Assembly: GCA_946539855.1 (NCBI GenBank)
Contig: CAMNHV010000003.1
Coordinates: forward strand, 1 to 64,000
DNA: 64,000 nt
From: CAG-791 sp002449595
GTDB taxonomy: Bacteria; Bacillota; Clostridia; Lachnospirales; Lachnospiraceae
Direction: 5' to 3'
Part shown: positions 26,275 to 35,420 of the stretch, in pieces
How positions within the stretch are numbered: the first letter of the stretch is position 1
Layout: each line of letters begins with the position of its first letter
Made by a program: the position numbers and the translations under genes
Notes under the pieces: model-generated
What the model saw: only the letters and a program-made list of their open reading frames with translations
What the model was told of the DNA's origin: nothing
Databases searched by the model: none

Positions 26275-27648
26275 ATGAAAGACCGCATCGAACGTTTTGA
26301 TATGGCAAAGCCGCCCGTCCCGTGCCGCTGGTACCTGCGGCCGCTTCTGTGGCTCCTGTGCTTCCCCGCCCTCCTCATGCACCGCACGAAGATCACAAAG
26401 ATCGGCATGAAAGGGCTGAAGGGACCCTATCTTCTGCTCGGCAACCACAACGCCTTCTATGACATGAAGGTGTCGATCGCCGCCTGCTTCCCCCGCGTCC
26501 CGAACTATATCGTCGCGATCGACGGCTACATCGGCCGGGAGTGGGTCCTGCGCGCGATCGGCGGGATCTGCAAGCGCAAATTCACGAACGATCCCTCGCT
26601 GATCCGCCAGCTTCGCACCGTCGTGAAGCAGGGCGGCGTGATCGGCCTTTATCCGGAAGCCCGCTATTCCCTGTGCGGCACGACAGCGCCGCTTCCGGAA
26701 TCGCTCGGCAAGGTTTGCAAGTTTCTGAAGGTGCCGGTCGTCGTCCTCCTCTGTCACGGGCACCACGTCAACCACCCGTTCTGGAACACGAGACGGGAAC
26801 GCAAGGTGCGGCCGACCGAGGCGACCATGAAGCTGCTCTTTACGCCCTCCGACCTGGAAGAGCTCTCCCCCTCCGAGATCAACGATCGTCTCGTCGAGGA
26901 GTTTCAGTACGACGATTTCCGCTGGCAGAAGGAACACCTGGTTCCCGTGGACGACCCGGAACGGGCGGTCGGCCTCGAAAAGATCCTCTACCAGTGCCCG
27001 CACTGCGGCACGGAGTTCCGCATGCGCTCAGCCGGCACAAGACTGACGTGCGATGCCTGCGGCAGCGCCTGGGAGATGGACCGGTACGGGCAGCTGGATG
27101 AGATCAGTGGAGCTGAGCACGGGGCTGATTCTGCTCTCCCCAGGCACTTCACCCACATCCCGGACTGGTACGAGTGGGAGCGGGAAAACGTCCGCCGCGA
27201 AGTGCGGGACGGCACATACTCCTCCGGCGAGCTGCCGGTCCACGTCGACTCCCTGCCGAACGCGAAGCGCTATCTCCGCCTCGGCAGTGGCACGATGACT
27301 CACGACATGGACGGCTTCCATGTCCGTGTGACCCCGGATCCCGACGTATTCCGCGCCGCCTACGGGGAAGGCTCCAATTATTCCGGCATCGAGCTGCGGG
27401 ATGGGGAGCTCGTCATGGAAAAGCCCGTTCCCTCCCTCTACTCCTGTCACGTGGAGTATGAGTATCTCTTCAAACACGGGGACTGTGTGGACCTGAACAC
27501 GCTGACGGACACGTGGTACACGTATCCCGAGACACAGGATCACGGCGGAAAGCCCTTTTCCGTGACCAAGATGGCGATCGCGACCGAAGAGCTGTACTAC
27601 CTCTACCGCGAAAAAATCGGCAAGCCCTGTCCGAGAGGGCTTGCCTGA
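26275..27648 (+). CDS. PlsC-like acyltransferase with C-terminal zinc ribbon domain
   Basis: This is the only plus-strand gene in the window (457 residues). Its first half is a lysophospholipid acyltransferase domain: a membrane-associated start, GNHNAFYD with the catalytic HX4D (His58-Asp63) and the YPEARYS block at 126-132, the counterpart of the family's EGTRS motif. The second half has a zinc ribbon (Cys241, Cys244, Cys259, Cys262) and about 190 further residues of unknown fold, ending in EELYYLYREKIGK. The family normally acylates lysophosphatidic acid at sn-2, but with this extension the substrate is uncertain. Its last codons overlap the minus-strand terminator of the MATE gene. Confidence 0.85.
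   Translation: MKDRIERFDMAKPPVPCRWYLRPLLWLLCFPALLMHRTKITKIGMKGLKGPYLLLGNHNAFYDMKVSIAACFPRVPNYIVAIDGYIGREWVLRAIGGICKRKFTNDPSLIRQLRTVVKQGGVIGLYPEARYSLCGTTAPLPESLGKVCKFLKVPVVVLLCHGHHVNHPFWNTRRERKVRPTEATMKLLFTPSDLEELSPSEINDRLVEEFQYDDFRWQKEHLVPVDDPERAVGLEKILYQCPHCGTEFRMRSAGTRLTCDACGSAWEMDRYGQLDEISGAEHGADSALPRHFTHIPDWYEWERENVRREVRDGTYSSGELPVHVDSLPNAKRYLRLGSGTMTHDMDGFHVRVTPDPDVFRAAYGEGSNYSGIELRDGELVMEKPVPSLYSCHVEYEYLFKHGDCVDLNTLTDTWYTYPETQDHGGKPFSVTKMAIATEELYYLYREKIGKPCPRGLA
27611..27645 (-). terminator. Terminator of the MATE gene, inside the acyltransferase coding end
   Basis: GGCAAGCCCT (27619-27628) pairs perfectly with AGGGCTTGCC (27636-27645). On the minus strand it is followed by TTTTTT (complement of 27611-27616). 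It serves the convergent gene at 27659 while also encoding the last residues of the plus-strand gene. Confidence 0.88.
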
Positions 27649-27658
27649 TCTGAAAGAT

Positions 27659-29068
27659 TCATATCTTCATATCCACCCACTTGCCCTGACGGAAGCGCCG
27701 CCGCATCAGCAGGAAGCGCGTCCCCTGGTCCGAGAGAACGCCGAGCCAGACACCGGCGAGTCCCATCGGGAAGACCAGGACGAGCAGGACCGTGACGAGC
27801 GTCCGGATCGTCGTCACGCTGATCAGCGCTGCGATGAGGACGTATTTCACGTCGCCCGCCGCGCGAAGGCAGCCCGAGTAGATGACTTGCGAGATCTGGA
27901 GCAGAACGACCACCATGGTGAATCTGGAGATCATCACGCCCATCTCAATGATGTGCGGCTCGTCGAAGTAGAGCCCGTAGAACCATTTCCCGAAGAAGAA
28001 AAGCAGTGCCGCCAGAATCACGGAAATCGCAAAGCCGATGTGCTGGCAGATCGCGCCGTAGTCCTTTGCTCTCTGCTTTAATCCCGCGCCGAGCGCCTCG
28101 CCCGACAGCGCGATCGCTGCGACCTGCATGCCGTCCGCAAAGGAAAAGCCGAGGCCCAGGATGTTCATGCCGACGTTGTGCGCCGCGAACTCGTCCGTCC
28201 CGAGGCGCGCCGCGAGCAGCGCTGTCGCCAGGAACCCGACGCGCATTGCGATGTTCTCGGTCGCCGTATTGACGGCGATCCTGCCGATCGAGCCGAAGGC
28301 CTGCCGCGTGCTGCGGATCTTCTCCTTCAGGATCGTGGGGATCTTCACGTAGCTGTTCGGGTTGTACAGGGAACGGACCGCCATGACCGCAGCGACGACC
28401 GTTCCAAGCACCGTCGCGATCGCCGCGCCGCGGATCCCGAGTGCCGGGAATCCGAAGTGCCCGCCGATCAGAAGATAGTTGAAAATGATATTGACGACGC
28501 TCGACGTGATGTTCGTCGTCATGGAGATCGTCGTGTTGCCGCTGCCGCGCTGCACCGCGTTGATCACCATCGTGAGCACGTTGAAGAACATGCCTCCCAT
28601 GATGATCCGGAAGTACACGACCGCCGCCTCATGCGTGTCCGCGTTGCTGCCGGCGAGGCGGATAATAAAAGGCGCACCCGCGACGAACAGGACCGTCACG
28701 ATCAGGCACAGGACCAGCGTGATCAGAAGCGCCGTCAGCAGCACTTCGTTCGCGCTCCTGCGGTTCTTCTCTCCCTTTCTCCTCGCCACCAGCGCCGACA
28801 CCGCGACGTTGACGCCAAAGAACGGCGTCAGGCCGATAAACTTCGGCTGCGTGGTCAGTCCGACCGCCGCCACGGCGTAGCTGCCGAGCGTCGCGACCAT
28901 CATCGTGTCGATCATGCCCGCCAGCGTGACAAAGAAGCTCTCCATCATCGCCGGCCACGCGACCTTCAGCGCGGTCCGCACCATCTGCTGTCTCGTCAGT
29001 TCATTCTCTGCCACGTCTGCTCCCCTGTCTCTTTCTTCGCCGTGATCCGGCGGATAAGTCTTTTCCAT
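27659..29068 (-). CDS. MATE family multidrug/solute exporter
   Basis: This 469-residue membrane protein has twelve predicted helices in two similar halves. Typical segments are VAWPAMMESFFVTLAGMIDTMMVATLGSYAVAAVGL in the first helix pair and AAHNVGMNILGLGFSFADGMQVAAIALSGEALGAG in the seventh and eighth. MATE proteins export cationic drugs or metabolites using Na+ or H+ gradients. The first 25 residues are charged and not conserved, so the true start could be a little downstream. It is unrelated in direct sequence to the second MATE gene at 50187-51611. Substrate unknown. Confidence 0.9.
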   Translation of the reverse strand: MEKTYPPDHGEERDRGADVAENELTRQQMVRTALKVAWPAMMESFFVTLAGMIDTMMVATLGSYAVAAVGLTTQPKFIGLTPFFGVNVAVSALVARRKGEKNRRSANEVLLTALLITLVLCLIVTVLFVAGAPFIIRLAGSNADTHEAAVVYFRIIMGGMFFNVLTMVINAVQRGSGNTTISMTTNITSSVVNIIFNYLLIGGHFGFPALGIRGAAIATVLGTVVAAVMAVRSLYNPNSYVKIPTILKEKIRSTRQAFGSIGRIAVNTATENIAMRVGFLATALLAARLGTDEFAAHNVGMNILGLGFSFADGMQVAAIALSGEALGAGLKQRAKDYGAICQHIGFAISVILAALLFFFGKWFYGLYFDEPHIIEMGVMISRFTMVVVLLQISQVIYSGCLRAAGDVKYVLIAALISVTTIRTLVTVLLVLVFPMGLAGVWLGVLSDQGTRFLLMRRRFRQGKWVDMKI

Positions 29069-29216
29069 GTTTGTAATCTGAGTGCAAAAACCATTCTACA
29101 CCATTATCCTGCTCAGCGTAACCGCCTGTTTTTGTTGCCTATATATCGCTGCAGCGATACGGAACCGGCTCCGGTCTCTGAGAGCATTCTCTTAAGAAAA
29201 GGTTTACGACAAAGCA

Positions 29217-29240
29217 GCCGGGTGCGTGATCGCACCCGGC
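29217..29240 (-). terminator. Terminator of the beta-helix protein gene
   Basis: GCCGGGTGCG (29217-29226) and CGCACCCGGC (29231-29240) form a perfect stem with a TGAT loop, followed on the minus strand by TGCTTTGTCG. It lies about 30 bases after the stop at 29272. Confidence 0.75.
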
Positions 29241-29271
29241 CGCTGTCATCTTCTGTATTCCTGCCGCAGCC

Positions 29272-31278
29272 TCAGTTCAGATTGCTGCCGTAAAGCTTTT
29301 CTCCCGCCTCTTCCGCTGAGGTGAACGGTCCCGGCAGAATGCCGAGCGCGCGCCGCGCGCCGAAATAGTCGCGGTCGAAGACGATCGCCGTGCCGTCCGG
29401 ATTCTCGAACCGCTGGTCCGGCTCAAACGCGTTGCCGAGCACGTCCGAATCCACCATGTCAGCGGTGAAGCCGGCGAGGTGCTCGTAGACGTTGGTGTCC
29501 AGATACCAGCCGTCCGCCGTCTCCTCCAGGTCCACGCGCACGTCGCTGTCCGCGTCGACGAGGTTGTCCGTCTCCTTTTTCCAAGGCTTTGCGCCATCGA
29601 AATAGACGTTGCCCGCAGCCCAGACCGGAAGGTGTGAGAAGTGGAACGGCTCCAGCTTCTTCATGCCGGGGATCTCCTCGTCCATGTCGAAGTTCACGAT
29701 CCACTCGTCGTAGGTCGGGTACTCGTCGAAGCACCATGTGCCCGCGAGACGGTTCTCAACCTCCGGATGGCCGTCGCTGTCGTTGTCGATGTGGAAGTCA
29801 TCCGACGGATGCTTCTGCACGAAAATATTGTTGTAGAACCGGTCGTCGCCGTGCAGAAAGGTCATCATGCCCATGACCTCCGTGCGGTGCGGCATATGGT
29901 ACGGCGTGTAGCGGTCGCCGGTGCCGTCGCCGACCTTGGTCAGCGCGCCGCAGATCAGGTTGTGCACCATCGCGACGCCCTGGGTCGCGAACCTGAGGCT
30001 CACGTCCGAGAGCAGGATGTTGTTGTCGATCAGGGTCGGCCCGTGGCTGACCTCGACGAAGAGATCCTGCGACGGCATGCCGCCCGCCAGGTGCTTCGCG
30101 AACGCCGGCCGCTGGTTGTCGTGGAACAGGTTCTGCGTGATGCGCGTGCCCTGTGCCTCCCAGTCGCACCAGATGCCCATCGTGCTGTGGTGGATGTGGT
30201 TCCTGCGTATGATGACGTCGATCGCCGCGTGCATCTTGATGCCCGCGATCTCGGCGCCGCCAAGCTCCATCATGTTGTTGATGTGGTGGATGTGGTTGTC
30301 CTCGATGACGCTGAAGACGCCGCCCATTCTGCCGATGATGCCGCCCTGCTCGCAGTGATGGATCTCATTGCGCCGGACGATATGGCTGCCGATATTCTCC
30401 TTCAGCCAGCCGTGGTACTGGCCGCGGCAGACGGCGTCGCGCTCCATCTGCGTCGGGCTCTTCACATGCTTCGTCGTGAAAAAGTGATCGTTCTCCGGAT
30501 CCAGATATTTGCCAAGGCCGATGCCTGCGCACTTGCTGCCCCAGATCTCGCAGTCCTCGATGATCCAGCCCTTCGACCAGTGCGGGCCGACCATGCAGTC
30601 CTGGTAGGCTGCCGGCGGCGCCCAGGTCGTCGCTGCCTTGTTGATGTTGAATCCCTGCACAGTGATATAGCCCCTGCCGGTCTTAGACGGCATGAAGCAC
30701 TCCCTGCGCACGTTGATCTCGACCTTCTCCTTCGTGGGATCCGCCCCGCCGAAGTTCGCGTAGATCACGGTCTCGTTCGTCTCCGCGTCCTGCTCGGTGT
30801 ACCACTTGCGCTTCGACGCCTCCGGGTTCCAGGAGCACTCGTAGACTTCGCCCGCGATGCAGGCAGCCAGGTCGGAGACCTCGTAGAGCGCCTCGTCGTT
30901 CAGCCACACGCAGCCGGTGTGCTTGTCGCGCTTCGCGAAGTACCAGTCGCCGAAGACCCAGGTCTTGTACGGGTTGTACCCGCCGAAGATCCCGTTCTTC
31001 ACTCTCGTGACCCAGACGTTTCCCTCAACGTGCGTCCAGTCCGTCACGATCTCCGCGCCGGTGATGACCGCGCCGAGATGCTCCTCGCTCCGGTAGACGA
31101 TGCGCGCGTCCTCCGTACCTCCGTTCACCGGATCGACGTATTCGCGGTAGACGCCCGGCGCGACCACGACTTCGTCACCCGGCTTCGCGATCTTCGCTGC
31201 GTCATTAATGCTGCGAAAAGGTCTTTCCTTCGTGCCGTCGCCGTCCCTGCCGGCGTTAATGTTGACATAGATGGTCAT
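29272..31278 (-). CDS. Right-handed parallel beta-helix protein, possible glycosidase
   Basis: This 668-residue protein has no signal peptide. It opens TIYVNINAGRDGDGTKERPFRSINDAAKIAKPGDEVVVAPGVYREY, the DUF1565-type entry to a beta-helix. Repeating coils then run through residues about 220-460, for example IEDCEIWGS, IVRRNEIHHCEQGG, IEDNHIHHINN and IRRNHIHHSTMG. Beta-helix proteins of this kind include carbohydrate-active enzymes such as GH141; I cannot confirm that family. The start at 31278 follows AAAGGAGGAG. It ends a run of five co-directional genes headed by nhaC and may act on a cytoplasmic oligosaccharide. Confidence 0.75.
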   Translation of the reverse strand: MTIYVNINAGRDGDGTKERPFRSINDAAKIAKPGDEVVVAPGVYREYVDPVNGGTEDARIVYRSEEHLGAVITGAEIVTDWTHVEGNVWVTRVKNGIFGGYNPYKTWVFGDWYFAKRDKHTGCVWLNDEALYEVSDLAACIAGEVYECSWNPEASKRKWYTEQDAETNETVIYANFGGADPTKEKVEINVRRECFMPSKTGRGYITVQGFNINKAATTWAPPAAYQDCMVGPHWSKGWIIEDCEIWGSKCAGIGLGKYLDPENDHFFTTKHVKSPTQMERDAVCRGQYHGWLKENIGSHIVRRNEIHHCEQGGIIGRMGGVFSVIEDNHIHHINNMMELGGAEIAGIKMHAAIDVIIRRNHIHHSTMGIWCDWEAQGTRITQNLFHDNQRPAFAKHLAGGMPSQDLFVEVSHGPTLIDNNILLSDVSLRFATQGVAMVHNLICGALTKVGDGTGDRYTPYHMPHRTEVMGMMTFLHGDDRFYNNIFVQKHPSDDFHIDNDSDGHPEVENRLAGTWCFDEYPTYDEWIVNFDMDEEIPGMKKLEPFHFSHLPVWAAGNVYFDGAKPWKKETDNLVDADSDVRVDLEETADGWYLDTNVYEHLAGFTADMVDSDVLGNAFEPDQRFENPDGTAIVFDRDYFGARRALGILPGPFTSAEEAGEKLYGSNLN

Positions 31279-31366
31279 TCCCGTTATCTCCTCCTTTACT
31301 CTGACTTCGGTTCCATCCGGTCCGGCCTGCATCCGCCTGCCGGACAAGGTTGATCTGTTTTCTGGT

Positions 31367-32251
31367 TTATCTTCTGTGGATCACGGACGCATCCATCTTC
31401 GAGAGATCCGTGCAACCCGTGTAGGCCATCGCCTTCGCGAGCTCGTCGCGCGCCTTCATCAGGTAGTCGCGCACGCCGTGCTCCTGGTCATTCTTGAAAG
31501 CGGTCATCAGCGGCCTGCCGATGCAGACGCCCTTGGCACCCAGGCAGAGCGCTTTGAACGCGTCCATGCCGGTCTGGATCATGCAGTCGACGAACAGCGG
31601 GACTTCTCCCTTCGTCAGCTTCGCGATCTCCGGCAGCGCCATGAGCGGCGGGATCGCATATTCAATGCGGTTGTTGTGGTGCGAAAGAACCATGCCCTTC
31701 GCGCCGGCGTTCATCACTTCGTCCGCGTCATAGCAGCTGAGCACGCCCTTGATGATCACCGGGAGCTTCACTGCTTCGCAGATCTCGCGGAGTTCCGCCG
31801 TGGTCAGAGCCTTCAGCGGATTGCCTTCGCACGGATCCCACGTTCCGTCATCGTTGAACGGGTGGTCGATATCGATGCCCACCGCCAGAAGTCCCAGCTT
31901 CTGCGCGTGCTCCGTCTTCCTGAGAATGATGTCCCGGTCGCCGTACGGCTTGATGATCTCGATCATCTTCGCCCCGGTCGACGCAAGCCGCTCGATCTCT
32001 TCCTCTTCCGACATGCCGTACCAGAGGACGCAGTCCGCGTCCTTCGCGCCCTGCGCCACACCCATTGCCATGCCGGGCGCGCCGAAGTGGTCCAGATGCG
32101 AGAGCGCCGCCGTCATGATGGGCGAAGCGAACTTTTCTCCATACAGCTCAAATTCGGTGTTCGGGAGTGTTGAATTCATATACCTCGTCTCGATGAGGAG
32201 CGAATCGAGGTACTCTCTGCTGATCGTGTTGGAATTGCCTGTCTGTGCCAT
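31367..32251 (-). CDS. FMN-dependent alpha-hydroxy-acid oxidizing protein
   Basis: This 294-residue TIM-barrel flavoenzyme is shorter than classical lactate oxidases (about 350). Conserved pieces include FASPIMTAALSHLD near the FMN site, the catalytic-type histidine and arginine in VLSHHNNRIEYA (compare SNHGGR in the family), VPLFVDCMIQTGMDAFKALCLGAKGVCIGRP and the phosphate-binding C-terminus. The ATG at 32251 has AAGGAG 6 bases upstream. It would oxidise a 2-hydroxy acid to the 2-oxo acid or run a related reaction. A 2-hydroxyacid dehydrogenase two genes upstream suggests shared metabolism. Confidence 0.85.
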   Translation of the reverse strand: MAQTGNSNTISREYLDSLLIETRYMNSTLPNTEFELYGEKFASPIMTAALSHLDHFGAPGMAMGVAQGAKDADCVLWYGMSEEEEIERLASTGAKMIEIIKPYGDRDIILRKTEHAQKLGLLAVGIDIDHPFNDDGTWDPCEGNPLKALTTAELREICEAVKLPVIIKGVLSCYDADEVMNAGAKGMVLSHHNNRIEYAIPPLMALPEIAKLTKGEVPLFVDCMIQTGMDAFKALCLGAKGVCIGRPLMTAFKNDQEHGVRDYLMKARDELAKAMAYTGCTDLSKMDASVIHRR

Positions 32252-32274
32252 GCTGTACTCCTTCATTAAGTAGT

Positions 32275-33978
32275 TTACAGAAGTGGCAGAACGAGCCTGC
32301 TGCCCTCTCCCGCACAAATCGTCTGGTGCGCCACCCTCGTCTTCTCCTGGTCCGCCCAGATGCCCGCGTAATTGCTGTGCGCCGCGTACTGCGGGAAATC
32401 GGACGACGAGATATCGAGCCGGATCCGGCTGCCGGGCTGCAGCGTCCATACAATGTCCCAGAAATCGACCGTGACCTGCACGGCGTCCCCGGGGTGGTAC
32501 TCCGCTCCTTCCGGAAGATCCGCCGCGATCGTCGTGATGCCGCTGCGGATATTATAAGCTTTTCCGTCGGGGAACACCTCGCAGAGTTTCGCGGAAAACG
32601 CGGTGTCATCCACGTCCGTCTTCACGGTGAGATGCACCTTGATGCCGCCGGCGATCCTTTTCTCTTCCGTAAGAGGCTCGCTGAGAAAGCTGACGACGTC
32701 CGGGCGGTAGTCCGGCGCCGGCTGCAGAAGGCTGCCCGCCTCTTCCATCATCGTGAAGCAGCTCTCCGCGCCGTGGCTGGGGCAGGGATCTTCAGGATCA
32801 TAGTCAAAGGATACTTCGCCCGCCCTCGCGGCTGTCTCTTCCTTCGATTCGGTGAGGCCTTTGTCCGCGGTGAGGCAGTACACTGCCTCCTCCTTCTTCG
32901 GGACCGGCCAGTCTTCCAGTTCCTGCCAGCGGTCCTCCCGCATCACATACGCGCGGATCCGCTTCTCCGGGAGCTTCTTTTCCTTCAGGAGCAGGTCGAA
33001 CCACTCCAGAAGGCGCTTCACGTCGCCGTTCTCAAGGTTGTGCTGTTCTCCCCAGTCGATGCACTCCTCCGACGAGTGGTTCCAGCAGCCGATATCCATC
33101 CAGCTGTGCTTCTTCGTCTCGGCATTCAGCGCCTGATACGTGTTCATCGCGCTGCCGAAGTGGTGGTCATACCAGGCGTCGATGAGGAAGATCGGGACCT
33201 TCGTCTTCGAGGGGATCTCCGCGAGCTGCTTCCACCAGCCGTGCTGCCAGTACGGATCCGACCTGTTCACGGAATGGATGTAATCCTGGTACCAGTCGAG
33301 CTTTCCGCCCCAGAGGGCCTCGTCGACCTTCACGTGCGGCCGGTACCTGCAGCTCTCCAGGTAATCCGCCGTGACCGGATGGCCCGCGTTCGACATGCTC
33401 CAGCCCGTCAGGATGTCGTGGCGGAACAGCCTTTTCTCATATGCTGATTTGAAGCGGTCCGTCCCGTAGACCGTCAGCATCATTCCCTTCACCTTTTCCG
33501 GGACCGCGTCCGCGATGGCCCAGCCGGTCAGCGCGAGGTAGCTCGCCCCGAAATAGCCGATGCTCTCGCACCAGTCCTGCGCGTTCAGCCACTCGAGCGT
33601 CGTCAGGCCGTCCGCCCGTTCATTGACGTTAGGATACCACTCGCCCTCGCTCTGTCCCGTGCCGCGGCACACCTGCAGAATGTAGCCGTAGCCGCGCTTT
33701 GCCAGCTCCTCGCCGTATACCTCGTAGATCTCCATCTGGTGCGGGTAGCAGCTTCTCTGAATCAGCACGGGATACGCGCTTTTCCCCTCCGGCCTGTAGA
33801 TCCGCATGTACAGCCGGATGCCGTCCGCCATCGGGAGATACGTCTCCTCCATGGAAAACCCGCAGGGCTCTCCCGTGATGCCGCAGTCATCAAACTGTTT
33901 CCTGACACGCAGCGCTTCTTCCCGGTTCTTCCGGGCTCGTTCCGCTTCCTGCGCGGCCAGTTTCTCCTGATCGGTCAT
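32275..33978 (-). CDS. CocE/NonD (X-Pro dipeptidyl-peptidase S15) family hydrolase
   Basis: This 567-residue serine hydrolase has an alpha/beta hydrolase domain followed by a jelly-roll beta domain from about residue 390. The nucleophile is Ser146 in YFGASYLAL, the acid probably Asp in FLIDAWYDHHFG, and the histidine probably the one in GCWNHSSEE. PMADGIRLYMRIYRPEGKSAYPVLI and VCRGTGQSEGEW are typical of the family. Known members cleave esters such as cocaine, acylated beta-lactams or X-Pro dipeptides, so an ester or amide of the hydroxy acids handled by its neighbours is possible. It starts with a helical charged segment and has no signal peptide. Confidence 0.87.
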   Translation of the reverse strand: MTDQEKLAAQEAERARKNREEALRVRKQFDDCGITGEPCGFSMEETYLPMADGIRLYMRIYRPEGKSAYPVLIQRSCYPHQMEIYEVYGEELAKRGYGYILQVCRGTGQSEGEWYPNVNERADGLTTLEWLNAQDWCESIGYFGASYLALTGWAIADAVPEKVKGMMLTVYGTDRFKSAYEKRLFRHDILTGWSMSNAGHPVTADYLESCRYRPHVKVDEALWGGKLDWYQDYIHSVNRSDPYWQHGWWKQLAEIPSKTKVPIFLIDAWYDHHFGSAMNTYQALNAETKKHSWMDIGCWNHSSEECIDWGEQHNLENGDVKRLLEWFDLLLKEKKLPEKRIRAYVMREDRWQELEDWPVPKKEEAVYCLTADKGLTESKEETAARAGEVSFDYDPEDPCPSHGAESCFTMMEEAGSLLQPAPDYRPDVVSFLSEPLTEEKRIAGGIKVHLTVKTDVDDTAFSAKLCEVFPDGKAYNIRSGITTIAADLPEGAEYHPGDAVQVTVDFWDIVWTLQPGSRIRLDISSSDFPQYAAHSNYAGIWADQEKTRVAHQTICAGEGSRLVLPLL

Positions 33979-34112
33979 ATTATATTGATCCTCCGTGTCC
34001 GAAATTTGTAAACTCTATATCTTTATTGAGTATAACAGATTCCGAACGGCGAAACGGGGTAGATCAGGATCGCATCGGAAAGATTTTTTATACGAAAAAC
34101 AGCATATCGCTC

Positions 34113-34147
34113 AAAAAAGAAACGCCGGAGCCCGGAAGCTCCGACGC
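34113..34147 (-). terminator. Terminator of the hydroxyacid dehydrogenase gene
   Basis: An imperfect stem between 34123-34132 and 34138-34147 (CGGAGC/GCTCCG core) is followed on the minus strand by TTTCTTTTTT (complement of 34113-34122). The CocE gene downstream therefore probably needs its own start or read-through. Confidence 0.75.
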
Positions 34148-34207
34148 ATTGATCTCACTGGTTCCGCAGGACATCCCGCCAGTCAGAAACCCTGACCGGA
34201 ATCATTC

Positions 34208-35194
34208 TCAAACCGGCCTGCGGTGCTCATACACTGACATATCCACGACGTTGGGCGTGATGCCGCCGGTGCAGATGGTCACGCAGTTCTGCGCGGTCAT
34301 CATCATCATGCGGGCCTTCGCCTCCTTCGCGAGCGCCGCGGAGTGCGGCGTGCCGATGAAGTTCTTTGCCGCAAGGAGCGGCTGGTCCTCGGTCACAGGC
34401 TCTGTCGTGAAGACATCCGCCGCCGCGCCGGCGATCAGGTCCGCGTTCAGCGCGTCCGCGAGCGCCTGCTCATCCACAATGCCGCCGCGGCTGTTGTTGA
34501 TGAGATACGCCGTCTTTTTCATGCAGGCCAGCTCTTCTTTGCCGATCAGCCCTCTGGTGGAGGGATTCAGAGGCACGTGGACCGACACGAAGTCGCTGTC
34601 CGCGAGGAGCTTCTCCATGTCATCATAGTAGATGCAGCCCGCCGACTCGACCTCTTCCTTCTTCTGCGCCGCAGGATAATCTCCTGTCTGAAATCCGAGC
34701 GTCTGCATGCCAAGTGCCTCGCAGAGTCTCGCCAGGATCCTGCCGATCCCGCCGACACCGATGATGCCGACCTTCTTTCCGCCGAGCTCAAACGACCTGC
34801 CGGCATCGCGCACCGCCCAGTTGCCGTTGTGGAATCCCTCGTCCGCATTCTTCAGGTCCTTCGCAAAAGCCAGGATCATCGCGAGCGTATGCTCCGCGAC
34901 GGCCTGCGCGTTCGAGCCTTTCGCAATCGCACAGGCAATGCCGAGCTCCGTCGCATGCGCGACGTCCATATTGTCATAACCGATTCCATTGTGCGCGACG
35001 ACCTTCAGCTTCGGGCACTGGTCCATCACGTCCGCGCGGCACTCGCCGCTGCGAATAATAAGCGCGTCCGCATCCTTCAGCTCGTCGACATATGACGGCA
35101 CGTCCGCGGAGTCCGCGATCCACACTGTCACGTCATTATCCTTCAGATACTGCATCGCCGCGTCGTCAAGCGTGTGCGTCAACACAAACTTCAT
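34208..35194 (-). CDS. D-2-hydroxyacid dehydrogenase, NAD-dependent
   Basis: This 328-residue protein of the phosphoglycerate dehydrogenase family has a substrate domain (VVAHNGIGYDNMDV), the Rossmann motif VGIIGVGGIGRILARL, and the catalytic triad in NNSRGGIVDE (Arg), DVFTTEP (Glu) and IGTPHSAAL (His). It reduces 2-oxo acids or oxidises D-2-hydroxy acids; the specific substrate is unclear. The ATG at 35194 with AAAGGA upstream was chosen over a longer frame starting at 35257. The 380 bases upstream are filled by a nested inverted-repeat block. Confidence 0.9.
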   Translation of the reverse strand: MKFVLTHTLDDAAMQYLKDNDVTVWIADSADVPSYVDELKDADALIIRSGECRADVMDQCPKLKVVAHNGIGYDNMDVAHATELGIACAIAKGSNAQAVAEHTLAMILAFAKDLKNADEGFHNGNWAVRDAGRSFELGGKKVGIIGVGGIGRILARLCEALGMQTLGFQTGDYPAAQKKEEVESAGCIYYDDMEKLLADSDFVSVHVPLNPSTRGLIGKEELACMKKTAYLINNSRGGIVDEQALADALNADLIAGAAADVFTTEPVTEDQPLLAAKNFIGTPHSAALAKEAKARMMMMTAQNCVTICTGGITPNVVDMSVYEHRRPV

Positions 35195-35215
35195 GTATAA
35201 TTCCTTTCCGTATAA

Positions 35216-35345
35216 GCCACGGACACATACTGCGCCGGGCCCGCCTTTCGGCTGCAAACTGCGCTCGTCACGTCACTAAGCTCGTGAGGGACCTCGCTAA
35301 GTGACGACGGCTTGTAAAGCACCCGGCGCAGTACGAGTCCGTGGC
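35216..35345. repeat. Nested inverted repeat A
   Basis: Outer arms at 35216-35240 and 35321-35345 pair at 22 of 25 positions (GCCACGGAC and TGCGCCGGG blocks). Inside, CGTCACTAAGCTCG (35271-35284) pairs with CTCGCTAAGTGACG (35293-35306) at 11 of 14 positions. The apical sequence TTAGCGAGGTCC (reading the minus strand) recurs in repeat B in opposite orientation. Confidence 0.85.
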
Positions 35346-35420
35346 GTTCCGGCCGAGCAGACTGTCCTCGTCAAACCATTACGCACGCAGAAGACTCCGC
35401 TAAGCGGCTGCGACAGGTGT

